This document shows positions 18,713 to 30,545 of a DNA stretch of 40,747 nt, one piece after another. The DNA is taken from NCBI GenBank assembly GCA_030770425.1, contig JASJFT010000312.1, positions 1 to 40,747 of the forward strand, in the 5' to 3' direction. Made by a program: the position numbers and the translations under genes. The notes beneath the pieces were generated by a model. That model was not told the DNA's origin and did not search any database. It was given only the letters and a program-made list of their open reading frames with translations. The stretch's first letter is position 1, and each line of letters opens with the position of its first letter. This stretch comes from Darksidea phi. Lineage: Eukaryota; Ascomycota; Dothideomycetes; Pleosporales; Lentitheciaceae.

Positions 18713-19615
18713 GTATTAAAAAGCATTCCTTAGCAGTTAAGAGGAGTAGAGACTCTATTGTGGTTGTTGCTATCTAGAAGTCTCAAGAGAGCGAGCTTGA
18801 AAAACAGTCGCCGCAGATCAAGCAGCCTGCGTCCGGGCCGTGTCCTGTCTATCTACGCATTTCATCCTTTCCTGGCTTTACCATGTGCTTGGAGCACATA
18901 TGCACCGAGTCGGGCAGTCGAGTCTGAGTTACAGGGCTGCATTTGACATTCGTCCCCACTCGTGGCTTATACTGGCGAAATTCCTCCAATTTCTTGCAAC
19001 CATAAGTATACATCCGATAATCCTGTTCGCATATGTTCCTTGAGAGTTTTATTAGCCAATATGTACTTATACTACACATCTTCCTATGGGCTTACGCTAG
19101 CTTCGAGTCCCGGGGATTTCAGCTGGATATCTTTGTTTTGGTGGTAGGAACTGCAGTTTAGTCAGTACCAGCATGTTCGGTGTAGGCCGGGGCTTGAATT
19201 AACTAAACATACTATAGATTCTTGATTGGAAGCCTGGAAAGTAATGGATTTTAGTAGGTTCGATTGAAAGATGTTGGCTGAAGGATGTGTGGAAAGAGAG
19301 TTGTTGGTTACCGGAAGAGGGATAAATCTTAAAACAGGCTCGTCTCCCGAAACACATAAGTGTCATAGCAATCATCTGCTCCGTTATTGGGAAGCGCCCT
19401 CTTCAGTCCAGTTTACGGAACAACTTAATAGTTCTATGGCTATGAGGGCTTAATCCTGATATTAAATTACGGGAAAGAGCGATTTGATTCGTAGGCTTAT
19501 AATAGTTATGCAGGGGACATCGACTCATGGCGCTTATTGCTATGTGTTCCTGTCCGAGATTCGTTGGGCACGGCGTCAAATAACGGCGGCGTAGCATCCA
19601 AGAATAGCCACAGCG
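18713..19615. other. Intergenic region without a supported gene
   Basis: Only short unsupported frames occur on both strands. I see no domain, RNA gene or repeat. Confidence 0.45.
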
Positions 19616-20042
19616 GGCTGGCGTGACTTGTCCCCCCCGTTTTTGAGATTTGTCCCGATGGGCCAACTTCAACTTCACACAACTCCTCATCAACACACGT
19701 TAAATTTTTGTAAAAATAGAAAAGGAGGGTTTGGGTCTTACAGAATCGTGCCTGGTGTTTTAAAGAAATAAAATTAGCCTGCGTTGCGGCCAAATTGCGC
19801 GTGCAAATTGGTGCTTGTTTGGAGTAGCTGCAACTTTCAACTCCAAATTGCTCCTTAACATCGCCATTTGAAATTACTATTTTGATATAAGAAATAAATT
19901 AGGACATAACTAATATTTTACCAGCTTTAAAAACAAAAATTACGTTCGACGTTGAGGTGGAAATGCGCTGTGAAGCGTGCAGTTGCGATTTTCGGGGGGG
20001 GGGGGACAAATCTCACAAACGGGGGGACAAATCACGCCAGCC
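19616..20042. mobile_element. MITE-like element with imperfect ~45-bp inverted ends and C/G tracts
   Basis: The left end (GGCTGGCGTGACTTGTCCCC, 19616 on) and the right end (ending GGGACAAATCACGCCAGCC, 20042) are inverted copies. Each end holds two copies of the motif TTTGTCCCC, separated by about 20 bp, with poly-C/poly-G tracts of up to 13 bases (near 19994-20006). The 340-bp middle is AT-rich and non-coding. No target duplication is obvious. It is interpreted as a non-autonomous DNA transposon; the superfamily is unknown. Confidence 0.65.
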
Positions 20043-20447
20043 GCCTGCCTGAGTGGCATTATCGGCCTAGGCCGATGTTGGTTGGTGGCAGGCACGGACC
20101 CACCTCGGGTATTTCTTCTGACCCCGGGCTTGTTCTTCTCCTTCTTTCTTCCTTTCTTCTCTAGTTAGTTTATCAACGGCACTGGTTCTCAACTACCGTG
20201 TACCTCAGCGTGAGTGACCTTTCACAAAATCACTCTAGCGCACGTGACTTCGGTCTTAAATATAATGCCGAACCGACGAACTTCGCCTAGGAGACTGTGG
20301 GGAATTGTGTCTCCATTGCATATCTAACATCTTGTCTAGCAAATGGTATCATCTTAAATTCTTCTCACAGAATCCCTCCGTTAAGAACTTTCCAGCGATC
20401 GCACTTAACGGAAGTCACTATACTCCAATTCTTCATCCGCCAATTCA
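20043..20447. promoter_or_regulatory. Upstream region of the kinase-like gene
   Basis: The sequence contains a perfect palindrome TCGGCCTAGGCCGA near 20063-20076 and a pyrimidine-rich tract (near 20131-20162). There is no gene. Promoter function is inferred from position only. Confidence 0.3.
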
Positions 20448-21269
20448 ATGCCGGGCACCGTCCCAGACATTCAGGTACTTCAGGCCAGTGTGGACCCAGA
20501 GGACCAAAGTGAATTTCGGATCCTTGTTGATCGAAAATTCGTTAAATATCTTACCATCGATCCCGGACTATACGATGTTGGTGACATGTGTTTCGGGCCT
20601 TCCTTAATCTCTATGTTACCACCTCTACCACCTGGTGACTGGAATAAGGGCCATATATCACATAATACTCCAAATGGGCGTCCTCATTTCGCCGGAGTCA
20701 CAAAGGCTCAACTCCCCGGAGTCACGAACCTCTGGCATCCGCTTCAGATAGCTCATTTGGAGCTTCACATGGGAAAAAAACTTCGCTCAAATGTCTACGA
20801 AGCCACGTGCCCTCGATTCAACTCGACAATTATAGCGAAATTTGCACGATTTGCTTGGGAGACGCCGCAACTCGACGCCGAAACATCTGCGTACCAATGG
20901 ATCGAAAATCATCAAATCGGCCCCAAATTTCTCGGCCACTTAAGTGAGGAAGGCAGGGTCATCGGCTTCATCATAGAACGGATCACTGATTGCCGTCATG
21001 CAACACCGGAAGATCTTTCTCTGTGTCAGCGGACATTGTTAAGACTACACAAATTAGGGATCAAGCACGGAGACATTAACAAGCATAATTTTCTCATCCA
21101 CGATGGAAAAGCGACTCTAATCGATTTTGATAATTCCACGCGGTACAACGATGCGAAGACTCTGGATGAGGAGTTTCGGGCGCTACAAGAAGAGCTGCAG
21201 GATACTTCTGGGAGAGGAGGGAGAATAGTGGAAAGCGATGTAGCATGGAAATTCCATGCTACCTGCTAG
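20448..21269 (+). CDS. Fungal protein-kinase-like / APH-fold protein
   Basis: This is an intronless frame of 273 residues from ATG 20448. The C-terminal two thirds have a minimal kinase fold: a Gly-poor strand NVYEAT (about 116-121), the candidate ATP-lysine Lys131 in IIAKFARF, candidate alphaC Glu145, a hinge-like FIIERI, the catalytic loop HGDINKHNF (207-215) and the metal-binding IDFDNSTR (225-232), where DFD stands in for DFG. This is the arrangement of the small atypical kinase-like proteins abundant in ascomycetes, related to aminoglycoside phosphotransferases. Key residues (Asp209, Asn214, Asp226) are present, so activity is possible. The N-terminal 95 residues (SLISMLPPLPPGDWNKG) are specific to the group. 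The substrate is unknown. Confidence 0.8.
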   Translation: MPGTVPDIQVLQASVDPEDQSEFRILVDRKFVKYLTIDPGLYDVGDMCFGPSLISMLPPLPPGDWNKGHISHNTPNGRPHFAGVTKAQLPGVTNLWHPLQIAHLELHMGKKLRSNVYEATCPRFNSTIIAKFARFAWETPQLDAETSAYQWIENHQIGPKFLGHLSEEGRVIGFIIERITDCRHATPEDLSLCQRTLLRLHKLGIKHGDINKHNFLIHDGKATLIDFDNSTRYNDAKTLDEEFRALQEELQDTSGRGGRIVESDVAWKFHATC

Positions 21270-22043
21270 CCGTAGACGGTAGTCGCCCAAATTGAACGAG
21301 CCAAACCATCTGTCCCGGAAATGTGGTCCATCCAGACATATTTAGTTCTCATCAATCAAGCCCTTACACTTTCCTTAGTATAAACGTGACTCGGCTCTAT
21401 GGTGTAAAATACCTCAACAATTCGGTGTAAAGACTCTAAATTCATGATAGTTGTAAACGTACACCTTCGGAAGGTGTGTTTTATATAAAAAATAACATTC
21501 CTCGAGCTATTTATACTTTCCTTTTCCCCCTCGAAGTACTTATCTGTGATGGGCTGGCACCAGGGGTACTCAAGCGTAGCTAGCGCTCCGGCCATCAGCG
21601 AGCGTCCGCACGCTATCCTTCTTCCCAGGCGCGGGTACCCAACCGCGCCAAAAGGATACGTACTGTTCTGATCAACGAATCTCTCAGAACAACTAGCTAT
21701 ATAGGGGGAAGGCCCTGCCGCTGGCTCGATCGCTCACATGCCCAGCAGATCAGCTCGCCTAGCAGACCACGCGTGACGCTAGCTAGGGCTAGGCAAAGCC
21801 TAGCCCATAACAACTTTTACTTTAAAGCGACTTTTATAGTATAATATACTATTTAAACCCTTTATAACCCCCCACCAGAATATCTCGTAATAATAGCTAT
21901 TATATAAGGCTCTGTAGTCTTATATTCTATTATTATTTTGGTATTCGGAGCGGGCGTTACGCACCAACCTCGGTATGCATCATCGGTGCGGTCGCACCTT
22001 CGCCACTTCGTAACTCTACCCACCCTCTGCAGCTCCTCATCAA
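21270..22043. other. Intergenic region with a stem-loop and AT-rich tract
   Basis: There is no gene. A perfect 9-bp stem (GGGCTAGGC / GCCTAGCCC, AAA loop) lies at 21786-21806, followed by a TA-rich tract at about 21820-21960 whose composition resembles the RIP-mutated repeats. It may be a short repeat relic. Confidence 0.4.
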
Positions 22044-23632
22044 ATGGTTCACGCAAAAGCTCACGATTATTATTTAACCTCGCTCCCTCGTAGTGTGTTC
22101 TCTCGCAACCTGTTCTATACATCTACTAAACTTTTTATAGAGGAACCTCTCCGAAGGAGCGCACGTCTTCAGCAGCCTCTCGCGCCTCTCACGCCTCAGT
22201 CCGTCCAAGATCTACTCGACACACAGGTGCACAACGGCCCTGGCGCTCAGGTAAGTCTTCCCTCTGCGGCATCGCGAATTAAGCTTATTTGAGGCCCTAG
22301 CGGCAACCTTCGCCAACCACACAGCCCACGGGCCGGAAGCGCAAACGTTCTCGCGAGATAGACACCTCGGATCAGCCAATACGAAAGCAGCAGCGGTCGA
22401 CTTCCACCACGGTGGAGGACTCGCACACGGAAACGGTGAGCGACGACACGGACAACAACCCTATTGACTACTGGCGGAAACACCAGCGGTGGCCTCAGAA
22501 CTTCTTCGAGTCAGAAGGCAAGATGAGTGATCCACTCACGAACACACTAATGAACCCACCCATGTACCCACTCGCGAGGAAGAAGTCCGACGCGGGTCTC
22601 CGCCGAACATTGTCTAGAACGTCGTCTAGAACGTCGCAAACCCCTAGCGATGTTACACTGAGCAATGAGAAGCGAAAGGGGATCAAGCGTGTTTTTTATC
22701 AGCAGGCGGAATACGAGAGTCTCCTCATTACGAAGGGTATTTACATGGATGGTCCCATTCTAGGAGTTTCGAAAGCGAGCAAAGACCTGTGCAAACGCTT
22801 GCTTACAGCTGAACAAACCACTCCACCCGATTCGTTGTTCAACGACGATATTTTCGAACGGAGCTGCAGCAAGATACGGAACAGAAATGAGGCGAAGGTT
22901 GTTCAAGACATAGGTCGGCTGATTGTCCCATCTGCAGAGGCTCTGGCTTTGTCTGGTAACGAAAACCTTGACAATCTCGTGGAGACCGTCAGCGAGATGT
23001 GGACTGAGTCCATGCTTTTGATTGATACTCAGCCTAGTCCAGACTACTCAGCCGGGTTTCTCTGGACCGCTTTCACACCAAAGCAAATGGAGTTGCTCAA
23101 GCCCGGGCTTGGAGAGCTCCTAGACGTGTCTGTGTTCAAGGCTACGCACTTCATGTACTTCCCCTTCCTCATATGCGAGGTTAAGTGCGGAGCCGAGGCG
23201 CTCACTATCGCAGACCGGCAGAACATGTACAGCGCGTCGCTTGCGGTGCGGGCTGTCGTGGAGCTGTTCCGGCTAGTGAAGCGCGAGCAGGAGATTGACC
23301 GCGAGATTCTGGCCTTTTCTATCTCGCACGATCATCATATGGCCAATATCTATGGGCACTACCCCATTATCAACGGGAAGGACACGAAGTACTACCGATA
23401 CCTAATACATAGCTTTAACTTCGTAGTTCACGAGGGCAAAGATAAGTGGACAACCTATAAGTTTACGAAGAACGTCTACGAGAACTGGATGCCAGAGTAC
23501 TTTAAGCGAATATGCTTAGCAATTAACAGTCTCCCTAACGGTATTAGCTTTGATATCTCGCAGGAGTCGGAACTACAGTTTTCAAGCCAGAGGGGACTCT
23601 CGCAAGAGCTGGAAAGCTATTATCTTTCGTAG
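22044..23632 (+). CDS. DUF7924 protein, PD-(D/E)XK nuclease-like
   Basis: The model is join(22044..22250, 22301..23632), 512 residues. The 50-bp intron (GTAAGT...CCTAG) keeps phase 0 and joins EEPLRRSARLQQPL to a basic segment (TGRKRKRSREIDTS). The start is uncertain, because TACTAAACTTTTTATAG near 22120-22140 looks like a further intron end. The conserved core includes ITKGIYMDG, RIVRLIVPSAE-like IGRLIVPSAEALAL, PDYSAGF (about 316-322) and FPFLICEVKCGAEAL (E362, K364), then AVRAVVELFRLVKRE, ISHDH and a C-terminal WMPEYFKRICLAI. PD followed by E-x-K is the signature of the PD-(D/E)XK nuclease fold. The biological role of this large fungal family is not known to me. The frame is intact although it lies only about 300 bp from the RIP-mutated block. 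Confidence 0.85.
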
Positions 23633-24113
23633 TCGGAGGGGTTAGTATCGGTCGCTGGTCGAAACGATGGGCCAAGCATTGAAGCTACCACTCCTAACAC
23701 GTCTGTTTCTAAGAAGTCGAGGCGGAAGTAGTGACGTTGATTACTACTTGTCTCTTTCTTTTTTAACGGGATTCCGGAGGCGTGTGATGTCCATCTCTCT
23801 CTCACGTTCCATCCGTCTTAGCCTGCTATACCTCGAGCGCGTTGGCCTCGTTCTGTTACGATCTGATCTTTATAGAGCCAACGAAGGAACACCCAGGCGC
23901 CCCTAAGCGCGGACAACCAAGGGCAGGGTTACGTAACTTGCTCGAGGGTTAGTAATAGCTTGGTAGACTAAGTAATATAGACTACTTAGTAATTAGTACT
24001 AATAAGTAATACTAAGTAACTTATTAAAATTAATTAATCTCTTTTTTTAATATATATAAAATATTTTCTAAATAAAATTTAAATCTAATAGATTTTATTA
24101 ATCTTATTTATAT
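23633..24113. other. Transition from gene space to AT-rich repeat block
   Basis: Up to about 23,930 the composition is normal and no gene is supported. From there TA-rich sequence starts, with short direct and inverted TAGTAATTAGTACTAATAAG-like motifs that I cannot assign to an element. Confidence 0.5.
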
Positions 24114-24179
24114 TATTATCTATTCTCTAGATAATCTAGTTATTTTACTTATTTTCTATTTTAATTAATAGATTAAATA
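24114..24179 (+). mobile_element. LTR fragment of the element-B family (first 66 bp)
   Basis: It begins TATTATCTATTCTCTAGATA and follows the B-family LTR (compare 38910 on) until AATAGATTAAATA. There another LTR of the same family starts (24180). It is the oldest visible layer of the nest. Confidence 0.65.
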
Positions 24180-24277
24180 TATTATAGTTTATTTTCTAAA
24201 TAATTCGATTTTTTACTTATTTTCTATTTTAATTAGTAGATTAGATAATTAGCTTATTTAGTATATTAAGCTTTATT
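24180..24277 (+). mobile_element. Left part of an old B-family LTR, interrupted by element B
   Basis: It starts TATTATAGTTTATTTTCTAA and matches the B-family LTR with an internal deletion of about 26 bp. It stops after AAGCTTTATT. Its continuation (TAGATATAAAAATC) is found at 39183-39211 on the other side of element B. Confidence 0.75.
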
Positions 24278-24301
24278 TATTACGGCCCGTTCCCTAGGTA
24301 A

Positions 24302-24750
24302 TATTACGAACCAAATACATACTACGGGATAGTAGTAAGAGGAGCTACTAGAGATTAAACCTATTACTAGCTCTAATATAGAATACGACGACTACAACTA
24401 TAGTATAAACGATAATTGGTACGGACGGCTTTACTAGGAAGTTACGTAATAGATTAGTAGATCTATAGAGCTTAGTAAATATAGATCTATAGAGCTATAG
24501 ATCTATAGATTAGTAGATCTACGGGAACGTAGAGCTATAGATCCTATAGATCTAAGAAAACTAAATTAATATATAATAACTACGAATCTCCTAGATAGTT
24601 TTCTCTTATAGTTAATTTCGAATTTAGATTAATCCTTACCTATTAACGTAATTAAACTATTATCTACTTATTCTAACTCCTCCTTTCCTATCTTAAGTAT
24701 AAACCCCAAACGAGGCTAAATAACCTATTAGACCCGGACCCCGTTTAATA
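24302..24750 (+). repeat. 5' LTR of element A
   Basis: It is 449 bp, the same length as the 3' copy. It includes a cluster of short direct repeats (AGATCTATAGAGCTATAGAT) around 24,460-24,550. Confidence 0.93.
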
Positions 24751-25683
24751 CCTTAACTATCCGGTAGGTAGGAACGGCTAACTATAATAGTAGGAGAAGG
24801 AACCCGATAAAGCGGAGCGGTATAGCCGCCAACTTAAGGCGAACCCTTAGAAGTAGGAAGCTACCGGGAATTTAGTTCCCTAGAAGGTAGTATAACTATA
24901 GAAAACTTCGAAAGAGTTATTAAGAATTAGTATATATTTAAGAAGAGGGAAGATACGTTAGAAGCCTAGCTTATAGAGTTAACTACCTAACTTTAGAGGT
25001 ATATAAGTAAACTATTAAAGCTTAGAGAACTAGAGAAGTTCGATAGAACGAGATCGAAGCTTAGGGGATTTCTAGCCAATATAGTAATCTACCTCGACCT
25101 TAATAGGATAAAGCTACCTACGGAGAGTAATAAAGTATCGTTTATAGTAGCTTAGTTTATAGGAAAGACTATTACTTAGTTTAAAACGTATCTAAATAAA
25201 TAACTACGACTACCCGAAGCCTAACGAAGCGATAAAACGAAGGCTATCTTCTCGAGTTACGAGTACTTTAAGAATAAGTTATATATTACCTTTAGAGATA
25301 TCGACTTAGAAAGACTAGTAGAATAAAAAATTACGCGTCTTAGATAGACGAAATTTACTACGACCTATATATCTAAGTTTAAATAACTTACTACTAAGAT
25401 TTAATAGGGAGAAGTAGCCCTTATATTACGATACTATAAAGGACTAAAAGACTATATCCATTATAAGATAATTTGGATAGAACGACCCTAGACTATAAGA
25501 GGATTAATTAAATAAGCTATTAAGATCGACGATAATCTCTACCTCTAGAACTTGGAAAGAAAAGAGAAGGTCGGATTCTACGAAAAGAAGAAAGAAGAAA
25601 AGTACTATAGGCTAGAAGTAATAGTCCTAGGGGCTAGTTTAGAGTATAAAAAAGGGAAATAGAACCCTAAGAAATAAGAGCTC

Positions 25684-25746
25684 TATAAGAAGCGAGTATA
25701 CTTTAAATACGAGAAGTAAGGATATCTAGTAAAAGATTATAGGTTA
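25684..25746 (+). pseudogene. Gag zinc knuckle of element A with Cys-to-Tyr changes
   Basis: The degraded frame reads VYFKYEK-stop-GYLVKDYR. A CCHC knuckle (C-F-K-C-G-K-x-G-H-x-x-x-x-C) is recovered if the Tyr codons TAC/TAT are read as former TGC/TGT. This is the expected effect of G-to-A changes on this strand and confirms both the domain and the mutation type. Confidence 0.8.
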
Positions 25747-26874
25747 GATCTAAGGAAAGAAAAACCCTAATATACTTAGTAGGGTAAGAGGGATAGAGTA
25801 GCTACGATATAAGAATATAATACTATATATTAGACGACTTATATATACGACTAGTATAAGACGTACTATAAAGCTAAGTTAAATACTAGCTATTAGCTAT
25901 AGAAATAGCGGGTAGCTACGACTCGGGAGTCTTAGAGAAGAGTTTCGTTCTCGCTAGAAGTATAAGAAGAAGTACCCGAGGAAGACTTATCTATAGAGTA
26001 GGAAGACTTCGATAACGCCCTAGATACGCCGTTATAAATAGTTAATAATAGCGATAAGTCCTTAGAACTAAAAGATAAAAATCTAGTTACGATATATAAG
26101 AATACTAGATACCTATAGATAATTCGACTATCTAAAGAAGAAATAAGACTAGTATTAGAACTTAATACGACTTATACTTAAGCCTTATAGTTTATAAAGA
26201 AAACTATAATATCTATAATAATATAAGAGATCTACGAAGAATAGTCTAGATCTTATCCGATATATCGACCGTTTAAAGATTTTAAATAGTAGGTCGAATA
26301 GAACTTTATTATTATAGATCTTATACCTAACTAAGAAACTTAGAAAGAAATACGGTATATTACGAAGATGGTTAATAAAGAATAACTATAGTATATAGTA
26401 ATTAAATAATAGATTCCCGTACGAACGATCTCTATAAAGTATAATAATTAGAGATATAAGGTCGATCTAGAGGACGACCTACGATATAAGATAAGATATC
26501 TAGTATACTTTAAGATTATATAGATCTTGTACGTATAAAAAGAATATAGACTCTACGAAGGAGTAAAGTAAAAAAATAACTACTACCTAGTAAAGGACTA
26601 TAATAAAAGAATTACCTAAGTAGTTATACTAGAAGTAGTATATAGATAGTAATAATTAGAGAATTAGCGATAAAAGGGATATATTAGAATTATACTAGGA
26701 CTACTTCTACTATTAAATTATATCTTAGGAAGACTATAGTATAAATACCTAGAGAATAAATATCCGAAGTACGTCTAAACTAAGATTAATACGAAATATT
26801 AGCTAAAGAAGATAAGAATTTAAGGAACTAGAGGATAGGACTATATCTACCTCTATAGAACCTACTAAGGAAAG

Positions 26875-27160
26875 AAAATTATTACTTTAATTAATAGTAG
26901 AGCTACTTGAAACTTTATTAGTAAAGACTTCGTCTGAAGGAAGAAGATCCCCTAATAGAAGAAACGATACCCTAGCGTCGTATATACTATTAAAGGAGAA
27001 CCCTTTAACGAACCTACGATATATAAAACTAAAGGTAAACTTAGCCTATAGGGATAGAAAAAAGAAAACGAAATACTTAATATAATTAAGATATCGGATA
27101 ACTAAGATATAATCCTAGGAATACCGTAGCTATAAGAAGCTAATCCTTAGATCCGATAGA
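26875..27160 (+). pseudogene. Protease remnant of element A
   Basis: The active-site block reads INSRATxNFISKDF, where DSGAT is expected (D to N, G to R, both G-to-A). A later block IILGIP-stop-L matches the ILGxxWL motif of Ty3 proteases, with Trp changed to TAG. Confidence 0.75.
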
Positions 27161-27399
27161 TAAGCTAATAAGTATTATTCCTACGATAGAATCTAGGAGC
27201 GACCTAAGAAGAAAGTAATAATATTCTAGAACGATATAAAAGATAGAAAGAATTATTTACGGAACTAGAGAAAAGCCTACCCTAGTACTAGCCCTAGGAC
27301 TATATAATCCTACTATAAGAGGGAAAGACTCTAGGATTCGGACTAATCTATAAGTTAACCGAGGAAGAAGAAAAGATTATAATAAAGTACCTCGAAGAT

Positions 27400-28110
27400 A
27401 ACCTTATAAAAGGATATATTTAATATTTAAATTTATCTATAGGATACCCGGTTCTCTTCGTACCTAAGAAGGGTACTATAGAACTACGACTATATATCGA
27501 TTACCGAATACTTAATAATATTATAATTAAAAATCGGTACCCTTTACCTCTAATATCGGAGATATAAGATTAATTAAAAAAAGCTAAATAATTTATATAA
27601 CTAGATATCCGAAACGTATACTACTAGATACGAATTAAGAAAGACGAAGAATAGAAAATAGCTTTTAGAACTAAGAAAGGACTATACGAGTACTAAGTAA
27701 TACCCTTTAGACTTACTAATATACCCGCGATATTCTAGAAACGAATTAATAATATTTTACGAAACTATCTCGACTAGTTCGTAATAGCGTACCTCGACGA
27801 TATTCTAATCTACTCCGAAATAGAAGAAGAATATAAAGAATATATAAAGAAGGTCCTATAGGCGCTTAAGAAAGTATAATTATATCTTTATCTACGAAAA
27901 TATAAATTCTACGTATAAGAAATAGAGTTTCTAGGATTTATTATTAGACTAGGAGAAATTAAAGTAGACCTACAACGGATTAAAAAAATTAAGAAATAGC
28001 CGACGCCGAAGAACCTTAAGGAACTATAATCGTTTCTAGGATTCTATAACTTCTATCGAAAACTAATACTATAATAGAGTATAACGACGGTACTACTTAC
28101 GTAACTTATA
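27400..28110 (+). pseudogene. Reverse transcriptase remnant of element A
   Basis: Motifs follow in order: [44 protein letters not shown], then AYLDDILIYS (the YxDD catalytic box, still intact) and FLGFIIRLGEIKVD. Intervening stops are TAG/TAA at Gln or Trp positions. Confidence 0.85.
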
Positions 28111-28839
28111 AAGAAAGATTAACCCTTTAAATAGAAGGAAGAGTACTAATAAGCTTTTAAGAAGATTAAAGAATAATTTACTAAGGAACCCGTAATTAAG
28201 ATATATAACCCTAAAGAACCCTCGATTATCGAAACGAATATATTAGACTATATAATAGGAGTAGTATTACTATAGAAAGACGATAAAGATAACCTTAAAC
28301 TAGTATACTACTTCTTATAAAAAATATTACTAGCTGAGCTTAACTATAATATCTATAATAAAGAGTTATTAGTAATTATCGAAGTCTTAAAGGAATAGAG
28401 ATCTAACCTATAAGGATCTAAATACTCTATTATAATCTATATAGACTATAAGAATCTAATAGGATTCTTAATAAATAAACCTCTAATTAGAAGATAAATA
28501 CGATGGGTATAAACCCTCGTAACTTACGATATTAAGATTATATATACTAAAGAATTAGAAAATAAACGAGTAGACGCGCTTAGTAGGAGACTCGATTACT
28601 AGGAAACGGAGAAACCTAGCGTAGTAATTCTTAAGCTACAGTCGGACGGAACGATTACTTATAATCGTCTAAAATTAGTAGAAATACGAGAAATAATACT
28701 CGAACTAGAAGAAAATAACTAGACGTAATGGATCTATATAGCTACTACAGAAGTAATAGACGAACGGAACGAAATTTAAGAAGTAATCTAAGAAAAAAAC
28801 GGAATTATCTATATATTCTAAAAAGCCTACGTACCTAAG

Positions 28840-29610
28840 GTAATACGAAAAGAATTTATTAGATAATACTACGAGGTACTAGTATATAGATACTAAGGAG
28901 TAGAAAAGACTCTTAAATAACTAATAAGGACGTACTATTTTCTATATATAAGATAGTTAGTTACCTAGGTACTTTTAGAATATATAGACTATTACCGTAA
29001 TAAGTATACTAGATATATACTCTATAGAATACTATAACTAATAGAAAATATAGAAGGACTATAGAAGGTTATAACTATAGACTTTATTACGTAGTTACCG
29101 CGTTCTAAGGAACTAATGATAGAAGTATCTTATAATACTATACTAGTAGTAGTAGATAAGTTTATAAAGTATACTTACTTTATTCTATATATAGATAAAG
29201 GAAATATAGTAGAATAACTTATCTATACCTTACTAAGATATATATTTAGTAAATATAGAATACTAGATAAAATTATCTTAGATAGAGACGTTAAGTTTAT
29301 AATAAAGTTTTAGTAAACTCTTATAGCTAAACTAGGAATAAAATATAGTATATTAACCGCGTACTATCCGTAGATAGACGGACTAATAGAACGAATAAAT
29401 TAAATAGTAGAATAATACCTTAGATATTATCTAAACTACTACTAGAATAATTAGATTATACTTTTACCTATAGTATAATTTATATATAATAGTTCGTAAT
29501 ATAGTATAATAAAGATAATACCTTTCTTTATAAACTACGGAATCGAACTAGAAATATATAAAGAACCGAGATAACTTTAGTCTTATAGCTAAAATAGAGA
29601 AGAAATAGTA
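28840..29610 (+). pseudogene. Integrase remnant of element A
   Basis: The HHCC zinc region is recognisable with His/Cys turned to Tyr. The catalytic core keeps the acidic residues in TIDFIT, ILDRDVKF and IERIN, the D,D-35-E arrangement of retroviral-type integrases. Confidence 0.8.
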
Positions 29611-29989
29611 AAAATTATTCTACGAACGTACTAATAGCTTAAAGAGGACGTAGAATTCCTTTAAAATAGAATAAGTAAGTACTATAATAAGAAGCGAAAG
29701 GAAGTACCCGCTTTTAAAGAGGGAGAAAAGGTATAGTTACTACGAAAAAATATTAAAAGTAAGTAATCTAATAGTAAACTAGACTATACTAAGATCGGAT
29801 CTTACGAGATTAAAAAATAAGTCTTACCCGTAAACTATCAACTAAGACTACCTCTATAAATAAAAATCTATCCTACGTTTTATATTAGCTTACTAGAAAA
29901 AGTACTATAGAATACTAAACTAGTAATATACGAAGTAGATATATATAGAGAAGATAACGAAGAATAGAAAGTAGAAGAAATCCTAGATA

Positions 29990-30115
29990 AAAACGTTAGA
30001 AACGGAAAAAACTATTACTTAATCTAATAGTAAGAAATAGATAAGAATAGAAGACTATAGAAACGAATCTAGGAACCTAAAGATAATCTTAATTATTCTA
30101 AGAAGCTTACGGAGT
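29990..30115 (+). pseudogene. Chromodomain remnant of element A
   Basis: The degraded frame NGKNYYLI...EID...I-stop-EPKDNLNYSKKLTEYQNR matches the YLIKW...TWEP..NL...L..Y pattern of chromovirus integrase tails, which target insertion to heterochromatin. The Trp codon of TWEP is now TAG. Confidence 0.8.
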
Positions 30116-30149
30116 ACCAAAACCGTAATCCCGAAGGAAACCCGGAGAT

Positions 30150-30545
30150 AAGGTAAGTTCGCCTTATAGTAAGTCGAGAAGACTAGTACTACCTATAGCG
30201 TAGTATAAGACGTTTAACGAACTAGAAAGAGTAATATTATCTATAACGTTACGAGCGACGTCTAGAGTAATTAAAGAGGCCTCTAGATCCTTCTACTACC
30301 CTAGCCGCCGAAGCTCCTCCTTCTTAGTATTAAGTTTAGCCTTAAGAGCGCGAGACTATCTAGCCGCCTTCTTATTAAGAAACTCTTTCTATTTCTTTAA
30401 ACGTTAAACCCTTACCTACGTATTAGATAACTCTTAACTAAATTCGGCTATATAATAAAGTAGTTCCTTATAATACTCTTTAGCCGCCTATAACTAAGCT
30501 TAAAGTTTCTCTTACGAATAGTTAATAGATCGCTCTAATATATAT
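30150..30545 (-). pseudogene. Antisense coiled-coil frame between pol and 3' LTR of element A
   Basis: In one minus-strand frame the only stops are TAG or TAA, all explicable as former CAG/CAA. The residues are rich in Lys, Glu, Leu, Ala and Arg: YYKELLYYIAEFS, RLKK, KEFLNKKAAR, SRALKAKLNTKKEELRRLG, KDLEASLITLDVARNVI. The heptad-like pattern points to a long coiled coil. No start codon or splice sites can be fixed. It could be an accessory antisense gene of this element family or a captured host segment. Confidence 0.55.

Noticed and set aside
21356..21595. Minus-strand 79-codon ORF
   Set aside because: No motif or splice support; lies in intergenic AT-rich sequence.
23667..23906. Plus-strand ORF after the DUF7924 gene
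   Set aside because: No recognisable motif; basic, low-complexity translation and no splice link to the upstream gene.
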